Positions 42,404 through 50,984 of a DNA stretch of 64,000 bases are shown here, one piece after another. The translations under genes were made by a program, and so were the position numbers. Within the stretch, counting starts at the first letter, position 1. Every line of letters starts with the position of its first letter. The notes below the pieces were generated by a model, which saw only the letters and a list, made by a program, of their open reading frames with translations, ran no database searches and was not told the DNA's origin. The DNA lies in NCBI GenBank assembly GCA_910587095.1, contig CAJUMJ010000028.1, positions 1 through 64,000 on the forward strand, in the 5' to 3' direction. Origin of the DNA: an uncultured Lachnospiraceae bacterium (lineage in GTDB: Bacteria; Bacillota; Clostridia; Lachnospirales; Lachnospiraceae).

Positions 42404-43447
42404 TTACCGCGATAGCCCGGACCGGCTGTGTCTCTTCCTGAAATTGCGGTACGCCCACAGCAGCTTATAATATGCCATAAACAGAAACGTAGATTTCATC
42501 TGCATCCGAATCAGCTTCTTTTCCTCCTCATGCGTCCGTTCCCGGTAGTAGGGATTGTCCTGAAATTGTGGAAAACGGCAGCGCATCTCCCTGCCAAGCT
42601 CTTTCACAAAGCGGTATCTCGTCCGCTTCACACCGGCCATATACGTAAATAAGGTGTTGATATAAAACAGCAAAGTAAAGCTGTACTCCATTTCCGGCCG
42701 GTATCTGTCCAGAAAATCATGCCTCTCGGCCTCCCTGAGCATCAGCCGTCCGGCCTCTAAACGATCCTCGCATCGCTTTTCGGAGATCGTGTGAACCGTG
42801 GAGGACTCGTGCTGATAATAGTAATATAACGGCTCCTCGATGTATTCGAAATGCTTCGCGAGCACCAGATAGGAATTGCCGAGCGCATTGTCCTCATAAA
42901 ATATGTGCTCTGGAAACCAGAGCCCGTTTTCCAGAATCATGGAACGGCGGAAAATCTTTACCACCAGACTTCCCCCGTCCAAAATCAGGCTCCTCTTCTT
43001 TTCATCGTCGAGTACTCCCGTCTGGCTCTGTCTGTTGTTGTGCACCACCTGGCCAACCTTCATGGAATGCTCGCAGGTAAGACAGTAATCGCAGCCCACG
43101 AGATCGGCCCCCGTCTCCTGCGCTCTCCCGATCAGCCGTTCGTACATGTCGGGCGCAATCCAGTCGTCGCTGTCGATAAAACCGATCCACTCCCCCTGCG
43201 CCATCTTTAATCCGGCATTTTTCGCTCCGCCTTGATGTCTGTTCTCCTCAAGATGCGCCACCCTGAATTTCTCCGGATACCTCTTCTCATAATCCTGCAG
43301 GATTTTCCACGATTCATCCGTGGAGCAATCGTCCACCGCGATGATCTCATAATCCGCAAGAGTCTGTCCCACGAGGGAATCCAGACAATATTCCAGTTTT
43401 CGATCCGCCGCCATATTATAAACCGGCACTATGATACTAAGTTTCAT
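42404..43447 (-). CDS. GT2 glycosyltransferase
   Basis: The 347-residue protein has a GT-A domain: SIIVPVYNMAADRKLEYCL at the start, AVDDCSTD and the metal-binding FIDSDDW near residue 92, and an ED motif (FYEDNALGN) near 185. The C-terminal third is basic and helical without clear membrane segments, so it acts in the cytoplasm on a lipid-linked acceptor. The ATG at 43447 has GGGAGG six bases upstream and overlaps the previous gene by 11 bases. The sugar is unknown. Confidence 0.85.
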   Translation of the reverse strand: MKLSIIVPVYNMAADRKLEYCLDSLVGQTLADYEIIAVDDCSTDESWKILQDYEKRYPEKFRVAHLEENRHQGGAKNAGLKMAQGEWIGFIDSDDWIAPDMYERLIGRAQETGADLVGCDYCLTCEHSMKVGQVVHNNRQSQTGVLDDEKKRSLILDGGSLVVKIFRRSMILENGLWFPEHIFYEDNALGNSYLVLAKHFEYIEEPLYYYYQHESSTVHTISEKRCEDRLEAGRLMLREAERHDFLDRYRPEMEYSFTLLFYINTLFTYMAGVKRTRYRFVKELGREMRCRFPQFQDNPYYRERTHEEEKKLIRMQMKSTFLFMAYYKLLWAYRNFRKRHSRSGLSR

Positions 43448-45689
43448 CAGAACCTCCCTGATTTCGGAGCCGCTTGCCAAAATAACCTGTCTTTCTCACA
43501 CAAATGAGCAGGCAGTACAAAACGGTCAGCGCGGATATCGCGTCCGCCGCCAAAAATCCGGGCACCGGCCCGTAGCGCACATAAATCCTGTGCTCTATGC
43601 CGTCCCCACTGAGGGCAAAGCGCATCCGCCCGCCTTCCCCCCTCTTTATCTCCACAGGATTTCCAAGCTCGTCGGTTGCCCGATACCCCAAATAACTCTG
43701 CAAGGGAAGCTCGATATACGCCTTGTCGGAGACGGACGTGTAGGCAACCACCGCTTTTGTCCCCTCCTTTTTGTAATCTCGCACAGTCACGGAAGCGAAA
43801 TCCGATATCACCACACTCGTCGTCAGTTTTTCGTCTATCGCGTCTATCAGCCGCCACTCGTGCGGGTAAAACAATCCCACGCTTGTTCCCAGCTTCGTCT
43901 CATGTCCTTTGGAAGCTTCCGACTGCGCGTTTTTGTAGGGCACATGGTTATTGTCACTTGGAACCGAGACGATAATCAACAAGTTCAGACCGATCAGCAT
44001 GGCAAAAATGACATTCCGGTAAGGCTTTAGCATTTCCGACCGGGCAAGTCCCGCCGCACCCACAAAAACAAAGCAAGCAGACGCAGGCCCCAAAAACCGC
44101 CATGGGAATTGCAGCATCGTGGCGATATTATTGAAAAACGGATTTGCGATGAGCGCTCTGCTCGGAAAATACCCTGTCGTCATAAAGACAAAGGCTGCCC
44201 CAAGCACAAGCAGATAGAGAAGAAAGCCGTCCGTCTCGCTCATTTTTCCCATGCGCTCGCACAAAAGGTAGATCACGCCGATCCCAATGCAGCCAAGGAG
44301 CGCAAACCCCAGCGAAAAATACTGTTTGTTATACAGACTTAAGGACTGGGTCATATTGGAGAGATTGATGGACTGCTCGAAATAGCCGCTCCACCGCAGC
44401 ACTTCCTTGTTCAGGTCCTCTTTAAAATAGTAGAACAGGAAAGGGACGATATACCAGACATTTAAAAGCACCGTCAGCCCGGCCGCTTTCAAAAGCTCCA
44501 CATATCGCTTCTGCCTCACAATGCGCACGCAGTACAAAAGTACCGTCAGAGCACAGACCGCCGCCACATAGACTACACTCAAAATGTGGCTCTGCAAAGC
44601 CCCGGAAAAACCGATCACCAGATAATACCACTTCTTCCGATCTCCCATGACAATGTGATAGAGTCCCGCTATCACCATGGGCCAGAAAATCAAGGCGAGA
44701 ATCTCCCCCAAATCTCCTCTGGAAAAAATATTCGTAAAGCGGTAAGGCATCAGCGTGTAGAGTACCACCGAAAGCAACACGCTGCGCCTGGATTTCACCA
44801 TAGACTTTACCGCCACGTAGGCGCATACCGCTGAGCTTACATTTGTCAGAAAAATCAGCGTCTTATAGGAAAATGCCAGAGACACCCTGCAAATCCGGAG
44901 AAAAGCGCCTATGTATAAAAACAGATAAGGATACATGGCGTTCATATAGCCGTTGTTCTGCAAACCGTTTGGCAGGATATTCGCGCCGATCTGCCCGTCC
45001 AGCACGGCGTCCTTCACTCCCTCGATCCGCGCCAGATGATAGCAGAGATCATCCGCATTGTAGAGATAGGGCTGCATCATTGGCGTAGTCGCAAGGAGCG
45101 CAGCGCCCAAAATCACAAGAATGTCCGTAAGCTTCTCCTGGGATATCATCCTCCCGCTTTTAAAGTACAGCCAGCCGGCAAGATGCAAAAGCAAAAAAAC
45201 TGCAATCAAAAACCAAGTGTCCGTGTAAAAGCGTGTATGAGGAGCGATGGAGAGCTTCTTTACCGTAAGCGCACCCTTCCCGCTGTAATTGACGCGAAAC
45301 TGCAGTTCCTTGGCGTCCCTGGAAAGCGCAAAATCAGCCGAAAGCTCCTTTTCCAGATGATTAATGGGCCAGGCTGCTATCTTGTCGCCTTGCTCCCACA
45401 ATTCCAGCACATTGTCCTTTTGGTCCGTACTGTAACTCATGGTCACTCTGTACGCACCCTTGTTCATCACATAGGACGGCGTGTTGGCCACCGCCCCGTA
45501 TCTGGCCACGGAATCCCGCAAAACCAGCGCGTTTTCCGAGTCAATCAACCCTACGGAGTGTTGCAGCTCAATGCCGTTGTAGACAATGGGCTGCTTTCCT
45601 TCATCCCCCAGCCACAAAAGCACTACGAACAGCACAGCCAGCACGCCATATATAATTTTCGCTTTCAGCGATATTTCTTTCGTCATCTC
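43437..45689 (-). CDS. PTPS-related/YfhO-like polytopic membrane protein
   Basis: The 750-residue protein has an N-terminal membrane segment, an extracytoplasmic beta-rich domain (about residues 30-165), about twelve membrane segments and a second outer domain near the C-terminus. YNADDLCYHLARIEGVKDAVLDG (about 215-237) and FSRGDLGEILALIFWP resemble the PTPS-related membrane family and YfhO, which are GT-C-like and add sugars outside the cell. It may transfer a branch sugar from a lipid phosphate donor; this is inference. It starts after pseC with 38 bases between. Confidence 0.7.
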   Translation of the reverse strand, partial: EMTKEISLKAKIIYGVLAVLFVVLLWLGDEGKQPIVYNGIELQHSVGLIDSENALVLRDSVARYGAVANTPSYVMNKGAYRVTMSYSTDQKDNVLELWEQGDKIAAWPINHLEKELSADFALSRDAKELQFRVNYSGKGALTVKKLSIAPHTRFYTDTWFLIAVFLLLHLAGWLYFKSGRMISQEKLTDILVILGAALLATTPMMQPYLYNADDLCYHLARIEGVKDAVLDGQIGANILPNGLQNNGYMNAMYPYLFLYIGAFLRICRVSLAFSYKTLIFLTNVSSAVCAYVAVKSMVKSRRSVLLSVVLYTLMPYRFTNIFSRGDLGEILALIFWPMVIAGLYHIVMGDRKKWYYLVIGFSGALQSHILSVVYVAAVCALTVLLYCVRIVRQKRYVELLKAAGLTVLLNVWYIVPFLFYYFKEDLNKEVLRWSGYFEQSINLSNMTQSLSLYNKQYFSLGFALLGCIGIGVIYLLCERMGKMSETDGFLLYLLVLGAAFVFMTTGYFPSRALIANPFFNNIATMLQFPWRFLGPASACFVFVGAAGLARSEMLKPYRNVIFAMLIGLNLLIIVSVPSDNNHVPYKNAQSEASKGHETKLGTSVGLFYPHEWRLIDAIDEKLTTSVVISDFASVTVRDYKKEGTKAVVAYTSVSDKAYIELPLQSYLGYRATDELGNPVEIKRGEGGRMRFALSGDGIEHRIYVRYGPVPGFLAADAISALTVLYCLLICVRKTGYFGKRLRNQGGSDET

Positions 45690-45727
45690 TCTTCCCTTAT
45701 TCTTCGCGGTCGCCTGTCCCTTCACAG

Positions 45728-46921
45728 TCAAATGCGATAGTAGTCCACAATTTTCTTTACGGCAAGAATTACGCTCTCCACATCCTCGTCGCTCATCGCA
45801 TAATAAAGCGGCAGCGAAATCATTTCCTCATAGAGTTTTTCCGCCTGGGGGCAGATTCCCCGTTTATATCCCAGCTTTTCATAGTAGGGAAAATAGTAAG
45901 TCGGAATATAATGTACGTTACAGCACACCTTCTCCGCCGACAAGGCATCGAAAAAGCGCTTCCTGTCAATTCTGAGTTTTTCCGGTACGATGCGGAGAAT
46001 ATACAGATGTCTCGTGGTATCCGACTCCGGTATCTCCCTCTGCACGAAAAGCTCCGGCATTTCACCGAAAGCCTCGTCGTAGCGTCTCACAATCTCTTTC
46101 CTGCGCCTGCAAAACATCTGCAGCTTGTCAAGCTGGCTGATGATCAGCGCCGCCTGCATATCCGTCATGCGGTAATTATAGCCCAGGTCGATCTGCTCAT
46201 AATACCAGGAGCCGTCCGGCTCATGCTCCATCAGGCTTTCATCCCTGGTAATGCCGTGGGCACGGCAAAGTACCAATTTTTTGTACAACCCCTCATCGTT
46301 TGTGAGTACCGCGCCGCCCTCGCCGCCGGTCACCGTCTTGACCGGGTGGAAGCTGAACGTCGTCATATCAGCCAAAGAGCCGTTTGCCTGCCCCTTATAC
46401 TTTGTCCCGATCACATGGGCGCCATCCTCTATCAAAACCAACCCGTGCTTTTTACAGATCGCCCGCAGCGGATCTAAAGCCACGGACTGACCTGTATAGT
46501 CAACCGCGACTACCGCTTTTGTATGAGGCGTGACGGACTCCTCCACCTTAGCCGGATCAATATTGTAAGTCTCGGGATCAATGTCGGCAAAGACGGGTCT
46601 TGCGCCACAGTAGAGAACGCAGTTTGCCGAAGCCGCGAAGGTGATGGGCGTCGTGATCACCTCATCCCCCGCTTTCACACCCGCCGCCATCGCAGCTATG
46701 TGCAGCGCCGCCGTACCGTTTGCGCAGACCACCGCATACTTCGCGCCCGTCAATGCGCACAGCTTCTCCTCAAGCTCCCCTATCTTCGGGCCGCAGGTGA
46801 GGTAATCGCTTCTCAAAACCTCAACCACCGCCTGAATATCCGCCTCGTCAATATACTGATGTCCGTAAAAGATAGGATTCTCCCTGACGGACTTTCCTCC
46901 CTCTATCGCCGGTTTTTCCAT
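45728..46921 (-). CDS. pseC: UDP-4-amino-4,6-dideoxy-N-acetyl-beta-L-altrosamine transaminase
   Basis: The 397-residue DegT-family protein has FYGHQYIDEADIQAVVEVLRSDYLTCGP at the start, TTPITFAASANCVLYCGARPVFADID, the cofactor motif IEDGAHVIG and the PLP lysine K195 in SFHPVKTVTGGEGG. These are typical of PseC, the second enzyme of pseudaminic acid synthesis. GGAGGG lies five bases before the ATG. It follows pseB, with a hairpin-repeat region between them. Confidence 0.93.
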   Translation of the reverse strand: MEKPAIEGGKSVRENPIFYGHQYIDEADIQAVVEVLRSDYLTCGPKIGELEEKLCALTGAKYAVVCANGTAALHIAAMAAGVKAGDEVITTPITFAASANCVLYCGARPVFADIDPETYNIDPAKVEESVTPHTKAVVAVDYTGQSVALDPLRAICKKHGLVLIEDGAHVIGTKYKGQANGSLADMTTFSFHPVKTVTGGEGGAVLTNDEGLYKKLVLCRAHGITRDESLMEHEPDGSWYYEQIDLGYNYRMTDMQAALIISQLDKLQMFCRRRKEIVRRYDEAFGEMPELFVQREIPESDTTRHLYILRIVPEKLRIDRKRFFDALSAEKVCCNVHYIPTYYFPYYEKLGYKRGICPQAEKLYEEMISLPLYYAMSDEDVESVILAVKKIVDYYRI

Positions 46922-46942
46922 AGATACCCTCCTCGTTAATTA

Positions 46943-47061
46943 CGTGAAACTTAGTACTTCCAAGTCAGCTTGCTGACTTTGCGTCTTTGTCCAATGGCGG
47001 GACGTCTCTGGAAGTACTTTTCACGAGAAGGAAGGACACGTATTTCCACACATGTCCTTCC
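46943..47061. repeat. Hairpin repeats between pseB and pseC
   Basis: CGTGAAA/TTTTCACG and AGTACTTC/GAAGTACT (46953-46960 with 47011-47018) enclose AAGTCAGC/GCTGACTT. Next to them GGAAGGACA at 47030-47038 pairs with TGTCCTTCC at 47053-47061 and is followed on the plus strand by a T-rich run, so it could end antisense transcription. Confidence 0.8.
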
Positions 47062-47073
47062 CCTGTTTTTGTT

Positions 47074-48069
47074 TTATTTTTCCAGTTCGACATCCTTTAA
47101 CAGCTCGCGTATTTCCTCCACGCCAAGCCACTCTTTATTGTTGTCGGAGCTGTAATGGAATCCCTCCGGTACCTTCGTTCCCGAAAGATCAGGCTGCTGC
47201 CTGTTGTTCCAGGTCATCTGCGGATAGACGATAAAATGTTTATCGTACTCGTATGTCGTCGCGGAATCCTCCGTGGTCACCATGATCTCATGCAGCTTCT
47301 CCCCCGGCCTGATTCCGGTTTCCTTCCATTTACACCCGGGCAGCATGGCCTCCGCTAAATCCGTAATCCTGAAGGAGGGTATTTTGCTGATAAAAGTCTC
47401 GCCGCCGTTCGCTTCCGCCAGCGCCTTGATCACCAGCTCCACGCCCTGGGTCAGGCTGATCCAAAACCGTGTCATCCGCAGATCCGTAATGGGAAGCTCC
47501 TCCACCCCCTCTTTGATCAGTTTGTGGAAGAAGGGTATCACCGACCCCCTGCTGCCCGCCACGTTGCCGTATCTCACGATGGAGAAATTGATATCCTTTG
47601 TGCCGACATAGGCGTTTGCCGCCACAAAGAGCTTGTCCGACACAAGCTTTGTCCCGCCATAGAGATTCACGGGGTTGACCGCCTTGTCCGTGGAAAGCGC
47701 CACCACCTTGCGGACTCCGGTATCGAGAGCCGCATCGATCACGTTCATGGCACCGTGAATGTTTGTCTTGATCGCCTCGTTCGGATTGTACTCACAGGCC
47801 GGCACTTGTTTTAAAGCCGCCGCATGGACAATATAATCCACTCCCTCGCAGGCGCGCTTAAGCCTGTCCACATCGCGCACATCCCCGATGAAAAAGCGGA
47901 GTTTTTCCTCGTACTCCTTAAATTCGTTGGACATCATCCACTGCTTAAACTCGTCTCTGGAATAGATAATGATTTTTTTCGGCTCATAGTTGGTCAGCAC
48001 GTATCTGGTAAAGCATTTCCCGAAAGAACCCGTTCCTCCGGTAATCAGTATTGTTTTATCCTTTAACAT
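47074..48069 (-). CDS. pseB: UDP-N-acetylglucosamine 4,6-dehydratase (inverting)
   Basis: The 331-residue short-chain dehydratase has the NAD loop TGGTGSFGK at residues 10-18, HAAALKQVPACEYNP, the active-site segment STDKAVNPVNLYGGTK and RYGNVAGSRGSVIPFF. These match PseB/FlaA1. It performs the first step of pseudaminic acid synthesis, with C5 inversion. AAGGA precedes the ATG. It follows mtnA by three bases, so both belong to one transcript from the consensus promoter at 49359. Confidence 0.94.
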   Translation of the reverse strand: MLKDKTILITGGTGSFGKCFTRYVLTNYEPKKIIIYSRDEFKQWMMSNEFKEYEEKLRFFIGDVRDVDRLKRACEGVDYIVHAAALKQVPACEYNPNEAIKTNIHGAMNVIDAALDTGVRKVVALSTDKAVNPVNLYGGTKLVSDKLFVAANAYVGTKDINFSIVRYGNVAGSRGSVIPFFHKLIKEGVEELPITDLRMTRFWISLTQGVELVIKALAEANGGETFISKIPSFRITDLAEAMLPGCKWKETGIRPGEKLHEIMVTTEDSATTYEYDKHFIVYPQMTWNNRQQPDLSGTKVPEGFHYSSDNNKEWLGVEEIRELLKDVELEK

Positions 48070-48072
48070 GTT

Positions 48073-49146
48073 TTATTTTCCTTCCTGCCCGATGAAAAGC
48101 TCTTTAAACGCCTGCTCATAGGGCGCCCTGCAAAGCCCCTTCTCCGTGATAATGCCTGTAATCAGGGCATGATCCGTAACGTCAAAGGCCGGATTATACA
48201 CCTTGACGCCCTCCGGCGCCATCCGCTCCTTATACCACATCTCGGTAACCTCCGACGCGTCTCTCTCCTCGATGGGAATCTGCTCCCCCGTGCGGATTGA
48301 CATGTCTATCGTAGAACTCGGCGCACACACATAAAATGGAATCCCGTAATGCTTTGCCAGGACAGCCACGCCGGATGTGCCGATCTTGTTGGCCGTATCC
48401 CCGTTTGCCGCCACCCGGTCGCAACCCACAAAAATCATGTTTACCAGGCCGCTCTTCATCACCGTGGACGCCATATTATCGCAGATCAGAGTCGTGTCGA
48501 TTCCTGCGCCATGCAGCTCGAAAGCCGTGAGTCTCGCTCCCTGCAAAAGAGGTCTTGTTTCATCACAGTATACCCTGAAATCCGTCATCCCATGCTCTAA
48601 CGCCACATACATGGGCGCGGTAGCCGTTCCGTATTTTGCGGTAGCCAACGTGCCCGCGTTGCAATGCGTGAGAATCCCGTCCCCGGGCTTCATAAGTCCG
48701 AATCCGATCTCTCCGATGCTCCGGCTGATGGCCACATCCTCATCCCTGATGGCCTGCGCCTCGTCAAAGAGAATCGTCTTGATCTCCTCCACGGTCCTGT
48801 CGGCATTCGCGCGCAGCGCACGCTCCATCCGGTCTAACGCCCAGAACAGATTCACCGCCGTAGGACGCGAGGACGCCAGATATTTCTTCTGCTCCAGAAA
48901 GGACGCAAGAAACGCCTCGTAATCCTCCGTCTCCACACGGGAAGCCGTGAGGGCGATTCCGTAGGCGGCGCACACGCCGATCGCCGGCGCACCCCTGACA
49001 CGGAGATACCGGATCGCCTCAAAAATATCCTCTATCTTATCAACCCGAAGCACCTTGACAGTGCCCGGCAGTAAAGTCTGATCAAGAATTTCCAGACAAC
49101 TCCTGTCCTCGGCCAGACGTACCGTATTAAGCTCCAATGCGTTCAT
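48073..49146 (-). CDS. mtnA: S-methyl-5-thioribose-1-phosphate isomerase family protein
   Basis: The 357-residue protein matches the MtnA family throughout: RVRGAPAIGVCAAYG near residue 50, SSRPTAVNLFWALDRM, the catalytic-type Cys C162 in THCNAGTLATAKYGTA and Asp D243 in VGCDRVAANGDTANKIGT. The family converts methylthioribose-1-phosphate to the ribulose form in methionine salvage; relatives isomerise other sugar 1-phosphates. No other salvage gene is in the window. Here it is the first gene before pseB, three bases apart, which is an odd place. It may be a chance co-transcribed housekeeping gene or act on another sugar phosphate. AGGAG precedes the ATG. Confidence 0.9.
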   Translation of the reverse strand: MNALELNTVRLAEDRSCLEILDQTLLPGTVKVLRVDKIEDIFEAIRYLRVRGAPAIGVCAAYGIALTASRVETEDYEAFLASFLEQKKYLASSRPTAVNLFWALDRMERALRANADRTVEEIKTILFDEAQAIRDEDVAISRSIGEIGFGLMKPGDGILTHCNAGTLATAKYGTATAPMYVALEHGMTDFRVYCDETRPLLQGARLTAFELHGAGIDTTLICDNMASTVMKSGLVNMIFVGCDRVAANGDTANKIGTSGVAVLAKHYGIPFYVCAPSSTIDMSIRTGEQIPIEERDASEVTEMWYKERMAPEGVKVYNPAFDVTDHALITGIITEKGLCRAPYEQAFKELFIGQEGK

Positions 49147-49179
49147 ATCTTCTCCTCGTAAGCCCCTACTTGTCCCAAA

Positions 49180-49345
49180 TCAAAATGAAAAATGCGAAAC
49201 AGCCCTTGCTTGTCTCAAGTAAGAATGAAAAATGCCGTCTTTCAAATACATGTGGAGAATGCCGTTTTTCAGGCATTCTCTGTGCGAAACATAGAACTTC
49301 TTCGCGAAACAGCCCTTGCTGTGAGCGTTAGAAGTTCTTTTCGCA
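49180..49345. repeat. Hairpin and direct repeats in the mtnA leader
   Basis: GGAGAATGCC pairs with GGCATTCTC (about 49252-49279), and GTGCGAAA/TTTCGCAC with AGAACTTC/GAAGTTCT (49293-49300 with 49331-49338) follow. CGAAACAGCCCTTGCT occurs twice (about 49189 and 49304). The structure would be at the 5' end of the mtnA transcript. Confidence 0.75.
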
Positions 49346-49358
49346 CGCTTCTCACATT

Positions 49359-49387
49359 ATTATAGGCAGTTCCAAAGGGCATGTCAA
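49359..49387 (-). promoter_or_regulatory. Consensus sigma-A promoter of the mtnA-pse block
   Basis: On the minus strand TTGACA (49387-49382) and TATAAT (49364-49359) are spaced by exactly 17 bases. The -35 overlaps the stop codon of the upstream membrane-protein gene. The transcript would start near 49352, with a leader of about 205 bases made of repeat hairpins. Confidence 0.85.
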
Positions 49388-50910
49388 CGTATTTCATGCT
49401 GTCTGTCCCACTCGTCCCTGGGGATGGCCACCATCGATTTTTTCCCGAAAAACTCCGCCATTTTCTGATTGATGAAATCGTCTTTATCGAGGGTTAAGGG
49501 CAGATGCACAAGCGGTTCCTGCTCTCCCACAATGAACGGCACCACCACATCCTCCACGTCTTCCCTCGTCACAAGCTCCGTAAACTCGTCCATCTGTTCT
49601 TTGTATACCGCCGCCCGGCCCGTGCGTATATAATAGTAGCATGCATAGTCCGTGCTGTTTTTGAGGTCAAGCCTGCACACCGCCACAAGCAGGAAAGCCG
49701 CCCCAAAGCCAGCCACGTACAGAGGAATCCCATGTCCCTCTTTCCCGGCTTTTTTCTTCTCCATAAGCCAGCCTGTTCCGTAGAGAAGACTTGCGAAAAG
49801 CGCCAGTATAAACACCCAAAAAAAGGTGTTTGGCACGCCGACTGAGACGGAACCGTCCTCGACCGAACCGCCCACAAACACAACAGGCCAGTACATGGCG
49901 CAGTAGACACACCAGAAATACAAAATCACCAGCGCGGGACACGGAAAGCTAATCCCGCTGTCCGGAACCGTCTCCCGCAAAATATCCCACAAAAGCACCG
50001 CTGTCACAAGCATCGCCGCCATGGCTACCGGATACGCCTCGATGGTGCGAAACATACCAGCCGCCCCTTGCTCAAACGATTCAAAGACAGCCTGTATCAT
50101 TCTTCCCGCCGTAATCTCATAGTCGTCCCCGCCCCGCAGCGCGTTGCCCGGCGCGAGCGCGCTGATCAAAAGCCCCACCGTCTCGAGCGCCATGGGAACG
50201 AGCATCCAGAGGACCCGCCGCTCTCTCTTATAAGTCAGAATGCCTAACAGCAAAAACAAAGTAAGTCCCAATATAGCCGCCAGATAATTTGTCCCGCCAA
50301 GAAGCGTCATAAAGACCGCCGAAAGAATCACATCCCTCTTCCTAAAATCGACTACACAGTGCAGAAAGCTTGCGCAAGCCGCCAGAGCGAGCGCAAAAGG
50401 TACCGTGTAATGCACTGCCCCGTTATACCAGAAAATCGCCGAAGTCTTGTAAGGCACAAACTGGATCATGGTCAACAGAAGAATCGCGTCAAGCAGCAAA
50501 AAGTCCTGGCGCGAAACATGTAAAAGGCGCACCAGCAGATTGTAGAGAAAACAGGATACACCGGCAATCAAAACACCTGTCATCAGAAAAGGCACGATAC
50601 AGTATGCCTCATGTGAAAAGACCTCCGGCTGCAGCGAAAAGAGAAAGACCGAAAACCATGTCCCCTGCCATCCGTAGTAATATTTTTTCACGCTCGCAAA
50701 AGCCGCCCGCATCACCTGGAAAACCGAATGCGTATCCATCCAGGCCAGATGCGTCAAGGCGCCGAAAGACCAGTCGTCCGCGGAAGCCCTGTCAACGCCC
50801 GCCAGAGCAAAAACGGGAAGCAGGCTCAAGACAAACACAATAACCGCCGCCCACGTTAGCAGCAACCTGATATTTCCTGTTTTCACAATATCCGTCCAGC
50901 TTTTTTTCAT
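49384..50910 (-). CDS. DUF6056-like polytopic membrane protein
   Basis: The 508-residue protein has about twelve membrane segments. VDRASADDWSFGALTHLAW (about residues 39-57) resembles the conserved first loop of DUF6056 proteins, with the DD pair expected of GT-C enzymes. A soluble C-terminal tail of about 80 residues follows. It may transfer sugar outside the membrane; no substrate can be named. The ribosome binding site is weak. The gene follows the GT-C-like gene by 74 bases. Confidence 0.65.
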   Translation of the reverse strand: MKKSWTDIVKTGNIRLLLTWAAVIVFVLSLLPVFALAGVDRASADDWSFGALTHLAWMDTHSVFQVMRAAFASVKKYYYGWQGTWFSVFLFSLQPEVFSHEAYCIVPFLMTGVLIAGVSCFLYNLLVRLLHVSRQDFLLLDAILLLTMIQFVPYKTSAIFWYNGAVHYTVPFALALAACASFLHCVVDFRKRDVILSAVFMTLLGGTNYLAAILGLTLFLLLGILTYKRERRVLWMLVPMALETVGLLISALAPGNALRGGDDYEITAGRMIQAVFESFEQGAAGMFRTIEAYPVAMAAMLVTAVLLWDILRETVPDSGISFPCPALVILYFWCVYCAMYWPVVFVGGSVEDGSVSVGVPNTFFWVFILALFASLLYGTGWLMEKKKAGKEGHGIPLYVAGFGAAFLLVAVCRLDLKNSTDYACYYYIRTGRAAVYKEQMDEFTELVTREDVEDVVVPFIVGEQEPLVHLPLTLDKDDFINQKMAEFFGKKSMVAIPRDEWDRQHEIR

Positions 50911-50984
50911 TCCGTCAATTCCCCCATCCTGCTCACAATCTTTCTCCCCCGATCAAGCCGCCCATCTTCGCTCCTGGCATATTT

